55,228 bases of DNA from Bacteroidales bacterium. Its GTDB lineage: Bacteria > Bacteroidota > Bacteroidia > Bacteroidales > UBA7960. Under the pieces are notes generated by a model. The model saw only the letters and a program-made list of their open reading frames with translations, did not search any database and had not been told where the DNA came from. This document shows positions 35,701-44,263 of this stretch, piece by piece. Where the stretch lies: NCBI GenBank assembly GCA_003559735.1, contig PWKN01000237.1, forward strand, positions 1 through 55,228, given 5' to 3'. The position numbers and the translations under genes are program-made. Every line of letters starts with the position of its first letter. The first letter of the stretch is position 1.

Positions 35701-35959
35701 GGAAGACCCGGCAGGACCAGCCGAATTGAGTGTTTATCCCAATCCGGTAACCGGCCGACTGAACATTGTTGCTGATCAGACCATCCAGGAAATACGCCTG
35801 TATAATTTGACCGGTCAGCTGGTCTATTCGGCGAAAGACATGAACAACAGTCTCTTTCAGTTAAACCTCAGCGGAATCAGTGAAGGGCTCTTTATTCTGC
35901 AGGTGCAGACAGAAAGCGGCTGGCACACCGAAAGAATTCGGGTTTTCGGGAATCGTTGA
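32732..35959 (+). CDS. Secreted reprolysin-like (M12-type) zinc metalloprotease with type A T9SS tail
   Basis: The 1075-residue protein has a signal peptide (about 1-33), a propeptide region (to about 205), a metalloprotease domain (about 210-470) and C-terminal modules. The zinc site is HEVGHNMGAHHH, matching HExxHxxGxxH, followed by a Met-turn (ASVMTYEG). Two carboxypeptidase-regulatory-like domains follow (about 470-545 RGIVYDMDGVPVNGAKI and 548-625 LTGFVAYEEDKGTGVDGAMI). Then come fibronectin/jelly-roll-like sections, a bacterial repeat module (LYAEPADGGVVATEGLY, about 925-990) and a T9SS type A domain (LSVYPNPVTGRLNIV to the end). It is predicted to be secreted and to degrade proteins outside the cell. 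It is monocistronic. Substrate unknown. Confidence 0.92.
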   Translation: MRKPGKNHIVSFNLAACLLFFLLFAQPVSLVGQPVDHLLIGQHDVYKTITQVEDLWFYDNAGSVTRYTPVVLGGFLTGKSVARRGDNLQLNLFPDVEKTAVIERVYTNVNGTMSVRAALQPPGSGYVLLSETGGRTLGLINIRNRGNNLYRITSDPETGTHYLVELNREKMDEIHDCPLMHPPYVSEQEKKQQKQVRKQLDEKGLGPDDHAAVDIMIVYTPAARDWANANEGGIENTIAIAMEIAQMVSDLSELNISFRLVHSRLVEYEEAENAGTDLRRLTASATFNPWGQEHDGETIPGFMNAVHVWRDEYGADLVGLFARRADVGGLGWQLTNPLGIPNYGFSLTRVQQASWTYTHIHEVGHNMGAHHHKEQSEETDPGPGVFDYSAGWRWTGVDGGHFASVMTYEGGQWFEDGIDHQRTPYFSNPQVFHQEVPTGHPVDGDNARTLREMKHVIGAYRTKEIDAVRGIVYDMDGVPVNGAKIAVEEVGAIIYTTKDGTFSIPYLPAGENLLHVYKTGFYPIEEVVNIVPGETRALEFQLVVLTDVQLTGFVAYEEDKGTGVDGAMIRITRGNEVYTAKTDQGLFVMEDFPGGFTYDVMAAMPGYDVHKEEATVGMDYYSTLDTIYLQQAFLPVDEIRAEVSDDHVDIYWDAPSFIGEYRYDGGSPGSGLGFTEAQNSLLGAAHRRHAWIENVSWLSTGDSEERVNLRILGLTSDGKPNRGDLLYEALDINNNPGQWSHYELEETLYAPYGFFVGVGAKGVFYLAIDEHNFRPGTNFATSDFDRFDLQDMADTDFKSNFFIRAYGYDFGRWLKQDKKMVQGTDHVIPLDIDLSESHFAGGPVPVIKEPYLGEPTGYNIFLADTLNGFHGPHAENISETSYRFSGLPDGRYYAGVQAIYPDGLSGITAKRIFSGTPIYYLSLYAEPADGGVVATEGLYRENQMVELDAVAYAGYNFVSWKDDDDNVISYTPRLDYRMSSKDTHLTAYFEEDPAGPAELSVYPNPVTGRLNIVADQTIQEIRLYNLTGQLVYSAKDMNNSLFQLNLSGISEGLFILQVQTESGWHTERIRVFGNR

Positions 35960-35993
35960 TTTGATTGGGTTAAATTTGACAGAAACATGATGC

Positions 35994-36024
35994 TTTTGTC
36001 AAAATATGCATATTTTTGACAAAA
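35994..36024. promoter_or_regulatory. Twin palindromic sites TTTTGWCAAAA, probable operators
   Basis: TTTTGTCAAAA (35994-36004) and TTTTGACAAAA (36014-36024) are each perfect 5+1+5 palindromes. Their centres are 20 bp apart, about two helical turns, and together they form a larger near-palindrome around ATGCAT. They lie about 50-80 bp upstream of the predicted transcription start of the kinase/receiver gene, a position typical for an activator. They might alternatively act as an AT-rich terminator of the metalloprotease gene. Confidence 0.55.
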
Positions 36025-36059
36025 TAAATATATTTACAAGTATATAAAAAATAAATTAA

Positions 36060-36067
36060 TATATTTG
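36060..36067 (+). promoter_or_regulatory. -7 box for the kinase/receiver gene
   Basis: TATATTTGC matches TAnnTTTGC. Transcription would start near 36074, 73 nt before the ATG at 36147. No good TTTG is present at -33, consistent with need for an activator. Confidence 0.6.
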
Positions 36068-36094
36068 CAGCAATAAATATAATAAGCAATGCTA

Positions 36095-36123
36095 TTATAC
36101 AGATAAAAACTTTATCTGTATAA
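36095..36123 (+). promoter_or_regulatory. Perfect 13-bp inverted repeat in the leader of the kinase/receiver gene
   Basis: TTATACAGATAAA (36095-36107) and TTTATCTGTATAA (36111-36123) are exact inverted copies with a 3-nt spacer. They lie between the promoter and the start codon, ending 23 nt before it. It may be an operator for a dimeric repressor or an RNA hairpin that limits translation. It lacks a GC-rich stem and T-run, so it is not a good terminator. Confidence 0.6.
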
Positions 36124-36146
36124 CAGTTGCTGAATAATCAGATTGC

Positions 36147-37130
36147 ATGAATAACAAAGGCCGGTTACTGTCTGACCAGGAAAATGCTGACCGGGGCAGG
36201 GTCAGTGAAGTTGTTTCCTACAGCCAGTTCCATTTAAAGGAAGTCCTGGATGAGGTGTTTGTCCCGCTAATTCCCCTTGCGCAAGAAAGAAACGCCGGAC
36301 TGCACCTGCAATATGGGGCCAATATTCCGGATATACTGGTTTCTGATAAACAAAAGATCTGCTGGATACTTGAATGGATAATCGCCCATGCCCTGAAGCG
36401 TGTTCGCGGGGGTGAAGTGAATGTATTGCTGCACATTGACCGAAGCAATTATGATCATCCTGAACTGGCTTTTACCGTAAAGTATGAACACGGTAAAACA
36501 GCAGGCAAAAAACAGGACAAGTCTGAATACGGCGCCCCGGCTGAACTGGACAGACCTGAGCATGGTGACAAAGGCAGCACAGCTGACATTGACAGGTTCA
36601 GGTGGGTCGTTGGACTGATGGGTGGTAAATGTATGGTTAACAAAGATTCAGGGGAAAGCGACTACGCATTTTTTACCGTACCCTTGATGCCGGAGCACCA
36701 CAACGATTTGTCGGACCATGACGACAGCGATTACGTGATTGATGACAAAGGATTAAAAGTCCTTATTGTCGAGGATGACTTTACGAACAAGTTCTACCTG
36801 GCAGGCTTTCTGAAGTCAAAAGGCTGGCTTGTTGATACAGCCGACAACGGACTGCATGCAGTTGAGCAGTTTGAGCCGGGAAAATACGACCTGGTCATTA
36901 TGGATGGACATATGCCCGTTATGGATGGGTTTGCCGCAGCGAGAAAGATCAGGGAAGCGGAGGACAGGCAAACGTATACGCCGATCCTCGCAATTTCAGG
37001 CTATGCAGTGCCTGAAGACAGGGGACGTTTTATTGAAGCAGGCATGGATGATTTTCTTGCCAAACCGATCGATGAAACAAAGCTGTTGCGTTTGATCAGA
37101 AAGCTGACGGACAAGCCACCTATTGATTGA
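36147..37130 (+). CDS. Degenerate histidine-kinase ATPase domain fused to a receiver domain
   Basis: The 327-residue cytoplasmic protein looks like the C-terminal part of a hybrid sensor kinase. Residues about 25-180 follow the pattern of an HATPase domain ([22 protein letters not shown] ... [29 protein letters not shown]). However, the N-box asparagine is missing, no DxGxG motif is visible, and there is no dimerisation/phosphohistidine helix. Residues about 205-325 are a full receiver domain: [11 protein letters not shown], phosphoacceptor in [17 protein letters not shown] and the lysine in LAKPID. It has no signal peptide, membrane segment or DNA-binding domain. It may be a phospho-acceptor in a relay, fed by another kinase. 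Its last 11 bp overlap the end of pgk convergently. The upstream region is unusually rich in inverted repeats. Confidence 0.8.
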   Translation: MNNKGRLLSDQENADRGRVSEVVSYSQFHLKEVLDEVFVPLIPLAQERNAGLHLQYGANIPDILVSDKQKICWILEWIIAHALKRVRGGEVNVLLHIDRSNYDHPELAFTVKYEHGKTAGKKQDKSEYGAPAELDRPEHGDKGSTADIDRFRWVVGLMGGKCMVNKDSGESDYAFFTVPLMPEHHNDLSDHDDSDYVIDDKGLKVLIVEDDFTNKFYLAGFLKSKGWLVDTADNGLHAVEQFEPGKYDLVIMDGHMPVMDGFAAARKIREAEDRQTYTPILAISGYAVPEDRGRFIEAGMDDFLAKPIDETKLLRLIRKLTDKPPID

Positions 37131-38310
37131 TGGCCTGTACTCCAGGCAGTGTTTTTCCTTCCATGTATTCCAGAAGGGCGCCCCCGCCTGTGCTGACATA
37201 GCTCACCTTGTCTTCAAGACCAAACTGGTTGATGGCAGCCACTGAATCACCACCGCCTACCAGTGAAAATGCACCTTTTTCTGTCGCTGTAACAATAGCC
37301 TGGGCAATGGCCCTGGTGCCCTGTGCAAAATTCGGCATCTCAAAAACACCCATTGGTCCATTCCACAGGATGGTTTTGGCACCTTCAATGATCGAAGAGA
37401 ACTTTTTAATGCTGTCTGCTCCTATATCGAGTCCCAGCCATTCATCTGGAATATTATCGGCCGCAGATTCCTTTTTGCCGGCATCATTGGAAAAGTTGTC
37501 TGCAATGATGGCATCGGACGGGATATGGATCTTTACCCCTTTTTCCCGGGCATGGTTCAGGATCTGGCGCGCTGTTTCCAGGTAATCATCTTCGCACATG
37601 CTGTTGCCGATCTTGCCTCCCTGTGCCTTGATGAACGTGAACATCATCCCCCCCCCGATGATCAACTCATCTGCTTTTTGAAGAAGGTTTTCAATGACGT
37701 CAATTTTGGTGCTTACCTTGGCACCACCAATGATCGCCACATAGGGCTTCTGGGTGTCATGAAGCACCTTGTCGATACTGGACAGTTCATTGGCCATGAT
37801 GTATCCAAACACTTTGTCGTCAGGAAAAAACTGTGCCACTATGGTGGTGGAAGCATGTGCCCTGTGTGCAGTTCCGAATGCGTCATTTACATATACATCT
37901 GCCAGTTCTGACAATTTTCTGGCAAATGCTTCATCGCCCTTGGTCTCTTCTTTGTAGAAACGCAGGTTCTCAAGCAGCAAAACTTCACCCGGCCGCAAAG
38001 AACCGGCGAGCTGACGGGCTGATTCTCCGATGCAATCATCAGCAAACCTGACTTCGGCATCAAGCAGCTTGTTCAGCCGCTCTGTCAGGTGGCGCATTGA
38101 GAACCTGTCCTCCGGACCCTCTTTGGGTCGTCCAAGGTGTGACATCAAAATAACTGATCCGCCGTCGTTCAGTATTTTCTTTATGGTAGGAACCGCAGCA
38201 CGCATTCTTGAATCATCGGTGATCTGCAGCTTGTCGTTCAACGGTACGTTAAAATCGACCCGGATCAATGCTTTTTTTCCTGAAAAATTGATGGTATCAA
38301 TGGTCTTCAT
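37120..38310 (-). CDS. pgk: Phosphoglycerate kinase
   Basis: This glycolytic enzyme transfers phosphate from 1,3-bisphosphoglycerate to ADP. The 396-residue length is typical for bacteria. Visible family sites are [10 protein letters not shown] and [13 protein letters not shown] at the N-terminal substrate face, [28 protein letters not shown], the ADP-site motif [18 protein letters not shown] and the C-terminal [16 protein letters not shown]. It is a single-gene unit with an upstream gene-free stretch of nearly 490 bp and overlaps the kinase/receiver gene by 11 bp at the 3' end. Confidence 0.97.
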   Translation of the reverse strand: MKTIDTINFSGKKALIRVDFNVPLNDKLQITDDSRMRAAVPTIKKILNDGGSVILMSHLGRPKEGPEDRFSMRHLTERLNKLLDAEVRFADDCIGESARQLAGSLRPGEVLLLENLRFYKEETKGDEAFARKLSELADVYVNDAFGTAHRAHASTTIVAQFFPDDKVFGYIMANELSSIDKVLHDTQKPYVAIIGGAKVSTKIDVIENLLQKADELIIGGGMMFTFIKAQGGKIGNSMCEDDYLETARQILNHAREKGVKIHIPSDAIIADNFSNDAGKKESAADNIPDEWLGLDIGADSIKKFSSIIEGAKTILWNGPMGVFEMPNFAQGTRAIAQAIVTATEKGAFSLVGGGDSVAAINQFGLEDKVSYVSTGGGALLEYMEGKTLPGVQAINQ

Positions 38311-38796
38311 CGTTTTGTATTGTTTAATTTTTAATCGTTTATATGTACTCTTTTCCTGTAAAAACCTACAATCATTTTGTATGAAAAATCACAAAATGCT
38401 GGTGTACAGGAGGAACTGCTTCGTTTTCCTATGAACCGAGCCACCACCAGACTTTCTTTGCTCTCCGAAAATTTCGCATGAAAAAATTCATGTATATTTG
38501 TGTGGTGTTTGTGGTTCATTATGCAAATTCAACGGGATCACTTCAGTGCAATGGCTTTTACAAGTCACCTTTGCGGATGCGAAATTAAGCATTTATTAAG
38601 AATAATTCAATGAGTTTTTCTCCCCGGAACCATATCATAATACACCCTGTGCAGTCATGCCATGATCGTTCTGCTGATCCAAAAGGCCACTGCACATGAT
38701 GTCAATAATTGCCAGGAACCTGGCGCATCTTTTCCCTGCACACCAAAGGGTTTATTTTATAAAAATGAAGATACACTTAAAAAAAGCATAAAGCCA
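38311..38796. other. Divergent intergenic region between pgk and the nitrilase gene
   Basis: The 486 bp hold the promoter/palindrome element at 38469-38501 and, nearer pgk, an 8-bp inverted repeat CATTTTGT (38373-38380) / ACAAAATG (38391-38398) that could regulate pgk. The nitrilase frame is open back to an ATG at 38662, but the extra 45 codons do not look like the family. About 295 nt lie between the shared promoter and the preferred start, which is long for this phylum. No RNA gene is recognised. Confidence 0.55.
38469..38501 (+). promoter_or_regulatory. Promoter with abutting palindrome (second copy of the element at 6567-6600)
   Basis: AAATTTCG, then CATGAA (38477-38482), TTCATG (38487-38492) and TATATTTG (38493-38500). 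It matches the ddl promoter element except for one A fewer in the spacer, and it has the same orientation and the same contact between palindrome and -7 box. Flanking sequences on both sides differ, so it is not part of a longer duplication. The downstream gene on this strand is the nitrilase-family gene. Confidence 0.65.
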
Positions 38797-39594
38797 ATGA
38801 TGCATCATCTAAGCGTTCACCTGATCCAGTCGTCGTTGCATTGGGAAGATATTGACCGCAATATAGATATGTTTTCTGAAAGGATCCGTACCATTGCATC
38901 TGCACCTGATGTGATCATACTTCCGGAAACCTTTACCACCGGGTTTACCCAGCAACCGCATGAAGTGGCAGAGCCCATGGAGGGGAAAACCATGCAGTGG
39001 ATGCAACAGATTGCGGCAGACAAACAATGTGTGTTTACAGGCAGTATCGTTATCTGTGAAAAAGAAAACTACTATAATCGCCTGATATGGATGCCACCGG
39101 ATGGAAACTATCGCTGGTATGACAAAAAGCATTTGTTCACTTATGCCGGAGAAGACAAACACTATACGGCTGGCAACAGCATATTGATCGTTGAGCTTAA
39201 AGGGTGGAAGATCATGCCGCTGATCTGTTATGACCTTCGGTTCCCTGTGTGGAGCCGTAACCGCCATGATCCACAGCGGGGTTTTGCCTATGACTGTATG
39301 CTGAATGTTGCAAACTGGCCGGGAAGCAGGAGCCATGTATGGCGAATACTGCTCATGGCCCGTGCTTTGGAAAATCAATCCTATGTGATCGGATTGAACA
39401 GGATAGGGGAGGACAACAACAACATCCTGTATACCGGCGATTCAGCCGTGATCAGTCCGAAGGGAGAAAACCTGTCGAATATCATGCCATCTAAGGAACA
39501 GGACGAAACGGTGGTGATGCCCCGCTGCGCCCTTGACAGTTTCAGGGATAAGTTCCGGGCCTGGGCTGACTGGGACCGTTTTCGGCTGGAATAG
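38797..39594 (+). CDS. Nitrilase-superfamily carbon-nitrogen hydrolase, omega-amidase-like
   Basis: This is a cytoplasmic hydrolase with the Glu-Lys-Cys triad visible: Glu in IILPETFTTGF, Lys in WYDKKHLFTYAGED and Cys in MPLICYDLRFPVW. The motif order and the sequence FTYAGED KHYTAG with RFPVWSRNR are those of the omega-amidase (YafV/NIT2-like) branch, which hydrolyses alpha-ketoglutaramate or alpha-ketosuccinamate. I start it at 38797, giving 265 residues beginning MMHHLSVHLIQSSLHWED, which aligns with the family start. An ATG at 38800 is equivalent, and the open frame back to 38662 lacks similarity. It converges with parE, 45 bp away. The exact substrate is inferred. Confidence 0.9.
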   Translation: MMHHLSVHLIQSSLHWEDIDRNIDMFSERIRTIASAPDVIILPETFTTGFTQQPHEVAEPMEGKTMQWMQQIAADKQCVFTGSIVICEKENYYNRLIWMPPDGNYRWYDKKHLFTYAGEDKHYTAGNSILIVELKGWKIMPLICYDLRFPVWSRNRHDPQRGFAYDCMLNVANWPGSRSHVWRILLMARALENQSYVIGLNRIGEDNNNILYTGDSAVISPKGENLSNIMPSKEQDETVVMPRCALDSFRDKFRAWADWDRFRLE

Positions 39595-39639
39595 CGATGG
39601 CACAACACCTGGCAATTGCCCGGCAGACACTCTATGCTG

Positions 39640-41475
39640 TTATGCCTCATCCAGTTCCAGGCGCAGGTTGTCGATAATGAACTGCTGCCGTTCGGGCGTG
39701 TTTTTGCCCATATAAAACCTGAGTGTCTCGATTAAATTCATCTCTTTGTTCAGGATCACCGGATCGAGTCGAATATTCCTCCCTATGAAATGACTGAATT
39801 CATCGGGTGAGATCTCCCCGAGTCCTTTAAAACGCGTAATTTCGGGAGATCCGCTCAGGGCCTTTATTGCTTGCTGTTTTTCCTGATCAGAATAGCAATA
39901 GTGGGTTGTTTTCTTGTCTCTTACCCTGAACAACGGGGTTTGCAGTATATACAAATGTCCGTTTCGCACAAGGTCAGGAAAGAACTGCAAAAAGAAGGTC
40001 AGCAGAAGCAAACGGATGTGCATGCCGTCGACATCGGCATCTGTGGCAATCACAACATTGTTGTAACGGAGGTGCTCCAGACTGTCTTCAATGTTCAATG
40101 CAGCCTGCAGCAGATTGAACTCTTCATTTTCATAGACAATCTTTTTTGTTAACCCATAGCTGTTCAGGGGCTTGCCCTTAAGGCTGAATACCGCCTGGGT
40201 ATTTACATCCCTGGCTTTGGTAATGGAGCCACTGGCAGAATCCCCCTCGGTAATAAAAAGTGTTGAATTGAGCCGTTGGGGATTGTTGTCGTTATAGTGA
40301 ATGCGGCAGTCGCGTAGTTTTTTGTTATGCAGGTTTGCTTTTTTTACCCGCTCTCTGGCCAGCTTTTTTATGTTGGCCATGTCTTTCCTGTCCTTTTCCG
40401 ACTGCAGGATCTTTTTTAACAACGCCTCGGCAACATCTGCATGCATATGGAGGTAATTGTCGAGTTGTCTTTTCAAAATGTCGGAAATGTAATTCCTGAT
40501 GGTTGGTCCACCAGGCTCCATATGTTGCGAACCCAGCTTTGTCTTGGTCTGTGATTCAAACACCGGCTCCTGCACTTTGATGCTCAGTGCAACCATAAGG
40601 GAAGTTTTTATGTCATTGGCATCAAAGTCTTTCTTGTAAAAATCGCGGATGGTCCTGTTCAATGCTTCCCTGAATGCTGCCTGATGGGTCCCCCCCTGGG
40701 TAGTGTGCTGGCCATTCACAAACGAGTAATATTCTTCGCTGTACTGACTGGTACTGTGTGTGAATGCAAACTCCAGCTCATCTTCCCTGATATGTATGAC
40801 CGGATAACAGATGGGTGTATCGATGTTTCTCGACAGCAGGTCCATCAGGCCGTTTTTCGAATACAGCCGCCTGCCATTGAACACAATGGTCAATCCGCGG
40901 TTGAGGAACACATAATTCCACAACAGCTGTTCAATGTATTCATCGATGAAGCGGAATTTGCCGAAAATGGTTTCATCGGGGGTAAAAGTAACGACAGTGC
41001 CTGTCTTATCCTTGCTGTCAGTTACTTCATATTCATTGATGAGCTTCCCATGGGCAAAATCGGCAGCCTTGGATTTCCCTTCGCGGACAGACTCGATACG
41101 AAATGAGTTGGATAGTGCGTTCACCGCCTTGGTCCCAACGCCATTCAATCCAACGGTTTTTTTGAATACCTTGCTGTCGTACTTGGCACCCGTATTGATC
41201 TTAGAAACACAGTCAACGACCTTACCAAGGGGAATGCCCCTTCCGTAGTCCCGCACACATACCTTTGATTCATCTATGCTGATTTCGATGGTCTTCCCAA
41301 AACCCATGATGAATTCATCCACTGCATTGTCAATCACCTCTTTGATCAGCACATATATGCCGTCATCCTGGGAAGCACCATCGCCCAGTTTGCCGATATA
41401 CATACCGGGACGCAGGCGGATGTGCTCCTTCCAGTCGAGTGTGCGTATGCTTTCTTCAGAATATTTCTCTGCCAT
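39640..41475 (-). CDS. parE: DNA topoisomerase IV subunit B (ATPase subunit)
   Basis: This is the ATPase subunit of the type IIA topoisomerase that decatenates chromosomes. I start it at 41475 ([28 protein letters not shown], 611 aa), because an in-frame ATG at 41508 would lie upstream of or within the promoter box. Motifs are the GHKL site ([34 protein letters not shown]), a transducer domain, and the TOPRIM domain ([33 protein letters not shown]). The C-terminal [13 protein letters not shown] completes the type II signature. It is topo IV-like rather than GyrB by the RLRPGMYIG context and short length. Its usual partner parC is not next to it: the next gene downstream is the convergent nitrilase. 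Confidence 0.93.
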   Translation of the reverse strand: MAEKYSEESIRTLDWKEHIRLRPGMYIGKLGDGASQDDGIYVLIKEVIDNAVDEFIMGFGKTIEISIDESKVCVRDYGRGIPLGKVVDCVSKINTGAKYDSKVFKKTVGLNGVGTKAVNALSNSFRIESVREGKSKAADFAHGKLINEYEVTDSKDKTGTVVTFTPDETIFGKFRFIDEYIEQLLWNYVFLNRGLTIVFNGRRLYSKNGLMDLLSRNIDTPICYPVIHIREDELEFAFTHSTSQYSEEYYSFVNGQHTTQGGTHQAAFREALNRTIRDFYKKDFDANDIKTSLMVALSIKVQEPVFESQTKTKLGSQHMEPGGPTIRNYISDILKRQLDNYLHMHADVAEALLKKILQSEKDRKDMANIKKLARERVKKANLHNKKLRDCRIHYNDNNPQRLNSTLFITEGDSASGSITKARDVNTQAVFSLKGKPLNSYGLTKKIVYENEEFNLLQAALNIEDSLEHLRYNNVVIATDADVDGMHIRLLLLTFFLQFFPDLVRNGHLYILQTPLFRVRDKKTTHYCYSDQEKQQAIKALSGSPEITRFKGLGEISPDEFSHFIGRNIRLDPVILNKEMNLIETLRFYMGKNTPERQQFIIDNLRLELDEA

Positions 41476-41497
41476 TTTAATCAGTGATAAGATGGTG

Positions 41498-41505
41498 CAA
41501 AGATA
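41498..41505 (-). promoter_or_regulatory. -7 box for parE
   Basis: On the minus strand TATCTTTGC fits TAnnTTTGC. Transcription would begin near 41491, about 16 nt before the preferred start codon at 41475. This decides between the two possible start codons. Confidence 0.65.
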
Positions 41506-41681
41506 CAAAATACGCCGTTGCCTGCAGAATATATTTCCATTCGTTAATCTATGTTAAACATTGCCGGATTTTCATTATTCACCGGTTTGGAATTAAACTT
41601 TTCGTGATGCGGTTTGTCAATACCAGTGTAAAATCACAAACGGAGTGCATCAACTATTAAAACAATCGTAATTCAGAGGAT

Positions 41682-44216
41682 ATGATGATGAAGAATTTGA
41701 TTATTAGAATGTTAATAGGCGGACTGTTCAGTTTGTTGCTGCAACCTGCCGTTTATGGGGAGAGCCCTGCAGAACAGCAGGGACAACGGTCGCGGGGCGG
41801 AGCTGAAATGCCCGCTGTAGGGAAGGTAAGCGGACAGTTGTTTGATGAGGAGCAGGATGCCCCACTGATGTTTGCCAGCCTGGTATTGCACAATGTATCG
41901 GATTCGGCCATGGTTACCGGGGCCATATCGGATGAGGAAGGAAAATTTGTCCTTGAGGGCGTACCTGCGGGAACGTTTTACCTGACCATCAATTATGTCG
42001 GGTATCCGCGCCAAACGGTCAACAACATCAGAATTACTCCCCGTGAACCGGAATACGATGTGGGCACAATCAGGATCTCTCCCGATGCTGCCCTGTTATC
42101 GGAGGTTACGGTGGAGGCAGCACGCCAGTTGATGGAGGTTGGTCTCGACCGGAGGGTGTTTAATGTAGAGCAGGAACTTACCGCGGTGGGAGGCTCTGCA
42201 CTGGAGCTGATGGAGAACATTCCCAGTATTGCTGTGGACTTTGAAGGAAACGTCAGTCTGCGGGGAAGTACGAATGTAACCGTGCTCATAGACGGCAGAC
42301 CGTCAACATTGACCGGGCTGACCGTATCTGAAGCGCTGGAACAGATATCGGCCGAGATGATCGAACGGGTAGAAGTGGTCACCAATCCGTCAGCAAGATA
42401 TGACCCCGAGGGAACTTCAGGGATCATCAACGTGGTGCTGAAACAGCAACGCAGACCGGGTTATAATGGAATGGTTTCGCTGAATGCAGGTTCGGCAGGA
42501 AGGTATAGCGGTTCTGTAAACCTGAACTACCATTACAATAACTGGAACTTCTTTACCAACTACAGTGCACGGCTTTCTGATATGGAAAGCTTTGGCGTAA
42601 GCCAGAGGGAGACAATATCTGGTGGGGTATCCAGTTTTATGGACCAGGATATTACAGGCACAATGGGAATGAATTCCCACAACGTGCAGGCAGGTATTGA
42701 CTATCATTTCAATCCAAAAACAACGCTTACCCTGTCGTCGCGCTACAGCAACTGGGACAGGAATATGGATAACCTGACGGAATATATGATCTACCAGGAC
42801 CTGGTCGATCCAAACAGCTTGTTTATAATGGACAATGAAACTGACATGATGCACAATTCCTTTACACACCAGCTCAACTTCAGGCGTACATTCGACCAGG
42901 AGCACAGGGAACTGAACGCTGATATGTCATTTTCAACGCGCAGCATGGACAGGAACCAGGGGTTTGACCAGCAGTTTTACAACCACAACTGGGACAGTCC
43001 GGCGGGACTTCAGGTATTGGAAAGGTCACATATGGACGGACAAAACTGGTCGTTTTCCAGCCAACTCGATTATGTGCACCCGCTCGGCGAAGATTCAAAG
43101 TTTGAAACAGGGTACCGTGTCCAGATCAGGGAAATGGATTCAGAGTTTTTGTTTGAGGATTACCTGCCTGGTCCCGATCTGTGGGTAAATAATGTGAACC
43201 GTAGCAACCATTTCATATACAACGAACAAATATTCGCCGCCTATGGTATGTACGCCACCATGCTGGGTAAATACAGCCTTCAGGCTGGTTTGCGCCTGGA
43301 GCAAACACTGGTTGATGGTGATCAGCGAACCACAGGCGAAACGTTTAGCAAGGACTACCTCAGCCTGTTCCCCAGTGCGCACGTTCGCAGGAATTTTGAG
43401 AACAATCAATCGGTGCAGCTTAGTTACAGCCGGCGCATCAGCAGACCGCACAACAGGAACATCAATCCCTTCATGAGGTACAGCAGCGAGTATGAAGTAT
43501 CGATGGGCAACCCTGAGCTGGATGCCCAGTTTATCAATTCTTTTGAACTGGGCTATACCCGTTTCCGGCCCACCACAACGATCAATCCAAGCATTTTTTA
43601 CAGGCACACAGACGGGATGATCACCCGCTATCGCACGGTGAGGGATGACGTTCCGGGACTGGAAGGCCGTGATGTGACCGTCACCAATTTTGAGAACCTC
43701 AACAAAGGGATCTCTTACGGGACAGAGCTGGTGTTTACACAGCGATTTTCGGACTGGTGGAATGTGAATACCACATTGAGTTATTTCCGGAATATTATCC
43801 AGGGACAGGGTGCACAAATGGATCAGGAGAACGACAGTTACTCATGGTCGGGAAGAGTGGTCAGCAATATGTCACTTGGCAATGGCTGGAATTTCCAGGT
43901 AAATGGTTTTTACCGTTCACCTGTCATTATGCTGCAGGGTGAGATGGATGCAATGTATTCGGTCAATGCTGCCGTAAGAAAGAATGTATTGAACAACAGG
44001 GGAACGATCACACTGAACTTATCCGACATCTTTGATTCGATGCGTTTTGGCATGTACAACTACGGTGATAATTTTACAATGGACATGGAGCGCTGGCGCA
44101 CCAGCCGGCAGATCACGATAGGGTTTACTTACAGGATCAATGAATACGACCGCAGGAGAGACCGTCAAACGCGCGACAATGGGGATGCACTCGATTTTGA
44201 TGATTTTGACCTGTAA
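41682..44216 (+). CDS. TonB-dependent receptor-like outer-membrane beta-barrel protein with carboxypeptidase-like domain
   Basis: The 844-residue protein has a signal peptide (about 1-27), a carboxypeptidase-regulatory-like domain (about 48-130: GKVSGQLFDEEQDAPLMFASLVL), a plug-like domain (about 140-255: LMENIPSIAVDFEGNVSLRGSTNVTVLIDG ... RYDPEGTSGIINVVLK) and a large barrel rich in aromatic strands (SFSTRSMDRNQGFDQQFY). It matches the outer-membrane barrel family often called OMP_b-brl_3. The very end (DALDFDDFDL) is acidic rather than the usual aromatic barrel terminus, a common feature of this subgroup. It has no SusD or TonB partner beside it. The substrate is unknown. Confidence 0.88.
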   Translation: MMMKNLIIRMLIGGLFSLLLQPAVYGESPAEQQGQRSRGGAEMPAVGKVSGQLFDEEQDAPLMFASLVLHNVSDSAMVTGAISDEEGKFVLEGVPAGTFYLTINYVGYPRQTVNNIRITPREPEYDVGTIRISPDAALLSEVTVEAARQLMEVGLDRRVFNVEQELTAVGGSALELMENIPSIAVDFEGNVSLRGSTNVTVLIDGRPSTLTGLTVSEALEQISAEMIERVEVVTNPSARYDPEGTSGIINVVLKQQRRPGYNGMVSLNAGSAGRYSGSVNLNYHYNNWNFFTNYSARLSDMESFGVSQRETISGGVSSFMDQDITGTMGMNSHNVQAGIDYHFNPKTTLTLSSRYSNWDRNMDNLTEYMIYQDLVDPNSLFIMDNETDMMHNSFTHQLNFRRTFDQEHRELNADMSFSTRSMDRNQGFDQQFYNHNWDSPAGLQVLERSHMDGQNWSFSSQLDYVHPLGEDSKFETGYRVQIREMDSEFLFEDYLPGPDLWVNNVNRSNHFIYNEQIFAAYGMYATMLGKYSLQAGLRLEQTLVDGDQRTTGETFSKDYLSLFPSAHVRRNFENNQSVQLSYSRRISRPHNRNINPFMRYSSEYEVSMGNPELDAQFINSFELGYTRFRPTTTINPSIFYRHTDGMITRYRTVRDDVPGLEGRDVTVTNFENLNKGISYGTELVFTQRFSDWWNVNTTLSYFRNIIQGQGAQMDQENDSYSWSGRVVSNMSLGNGWNFQVNGFYRSPVIMLQGEMDAMYSVNAAVRKNVLNNRGTITLNLSDIFDSMRFGMYNYGDNFTMDMERWRTSRQITIGFTYRINEYDRRRDRQTRDNGDALDFDDFDL

Positions 44217-44263
44217 TGACTATAAATACATGTGCCCGGAGCAGGCAAAATACAGGTTTTTTG

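Noticed and set aside
38662-38796. 45-codon N-terminal extension of the nitrilase-family gene
   Set aside because: Family alignment starts at MMHHLSVHLIQSSLHW, and the extension has no targeting signal or conserved pattern.
43140-43817. Minus-strand open frame of 225 codons inside the outer-membrane receptor gene
   Set aside because: Antisense to barrel strands, no recognisable domain or promoter.
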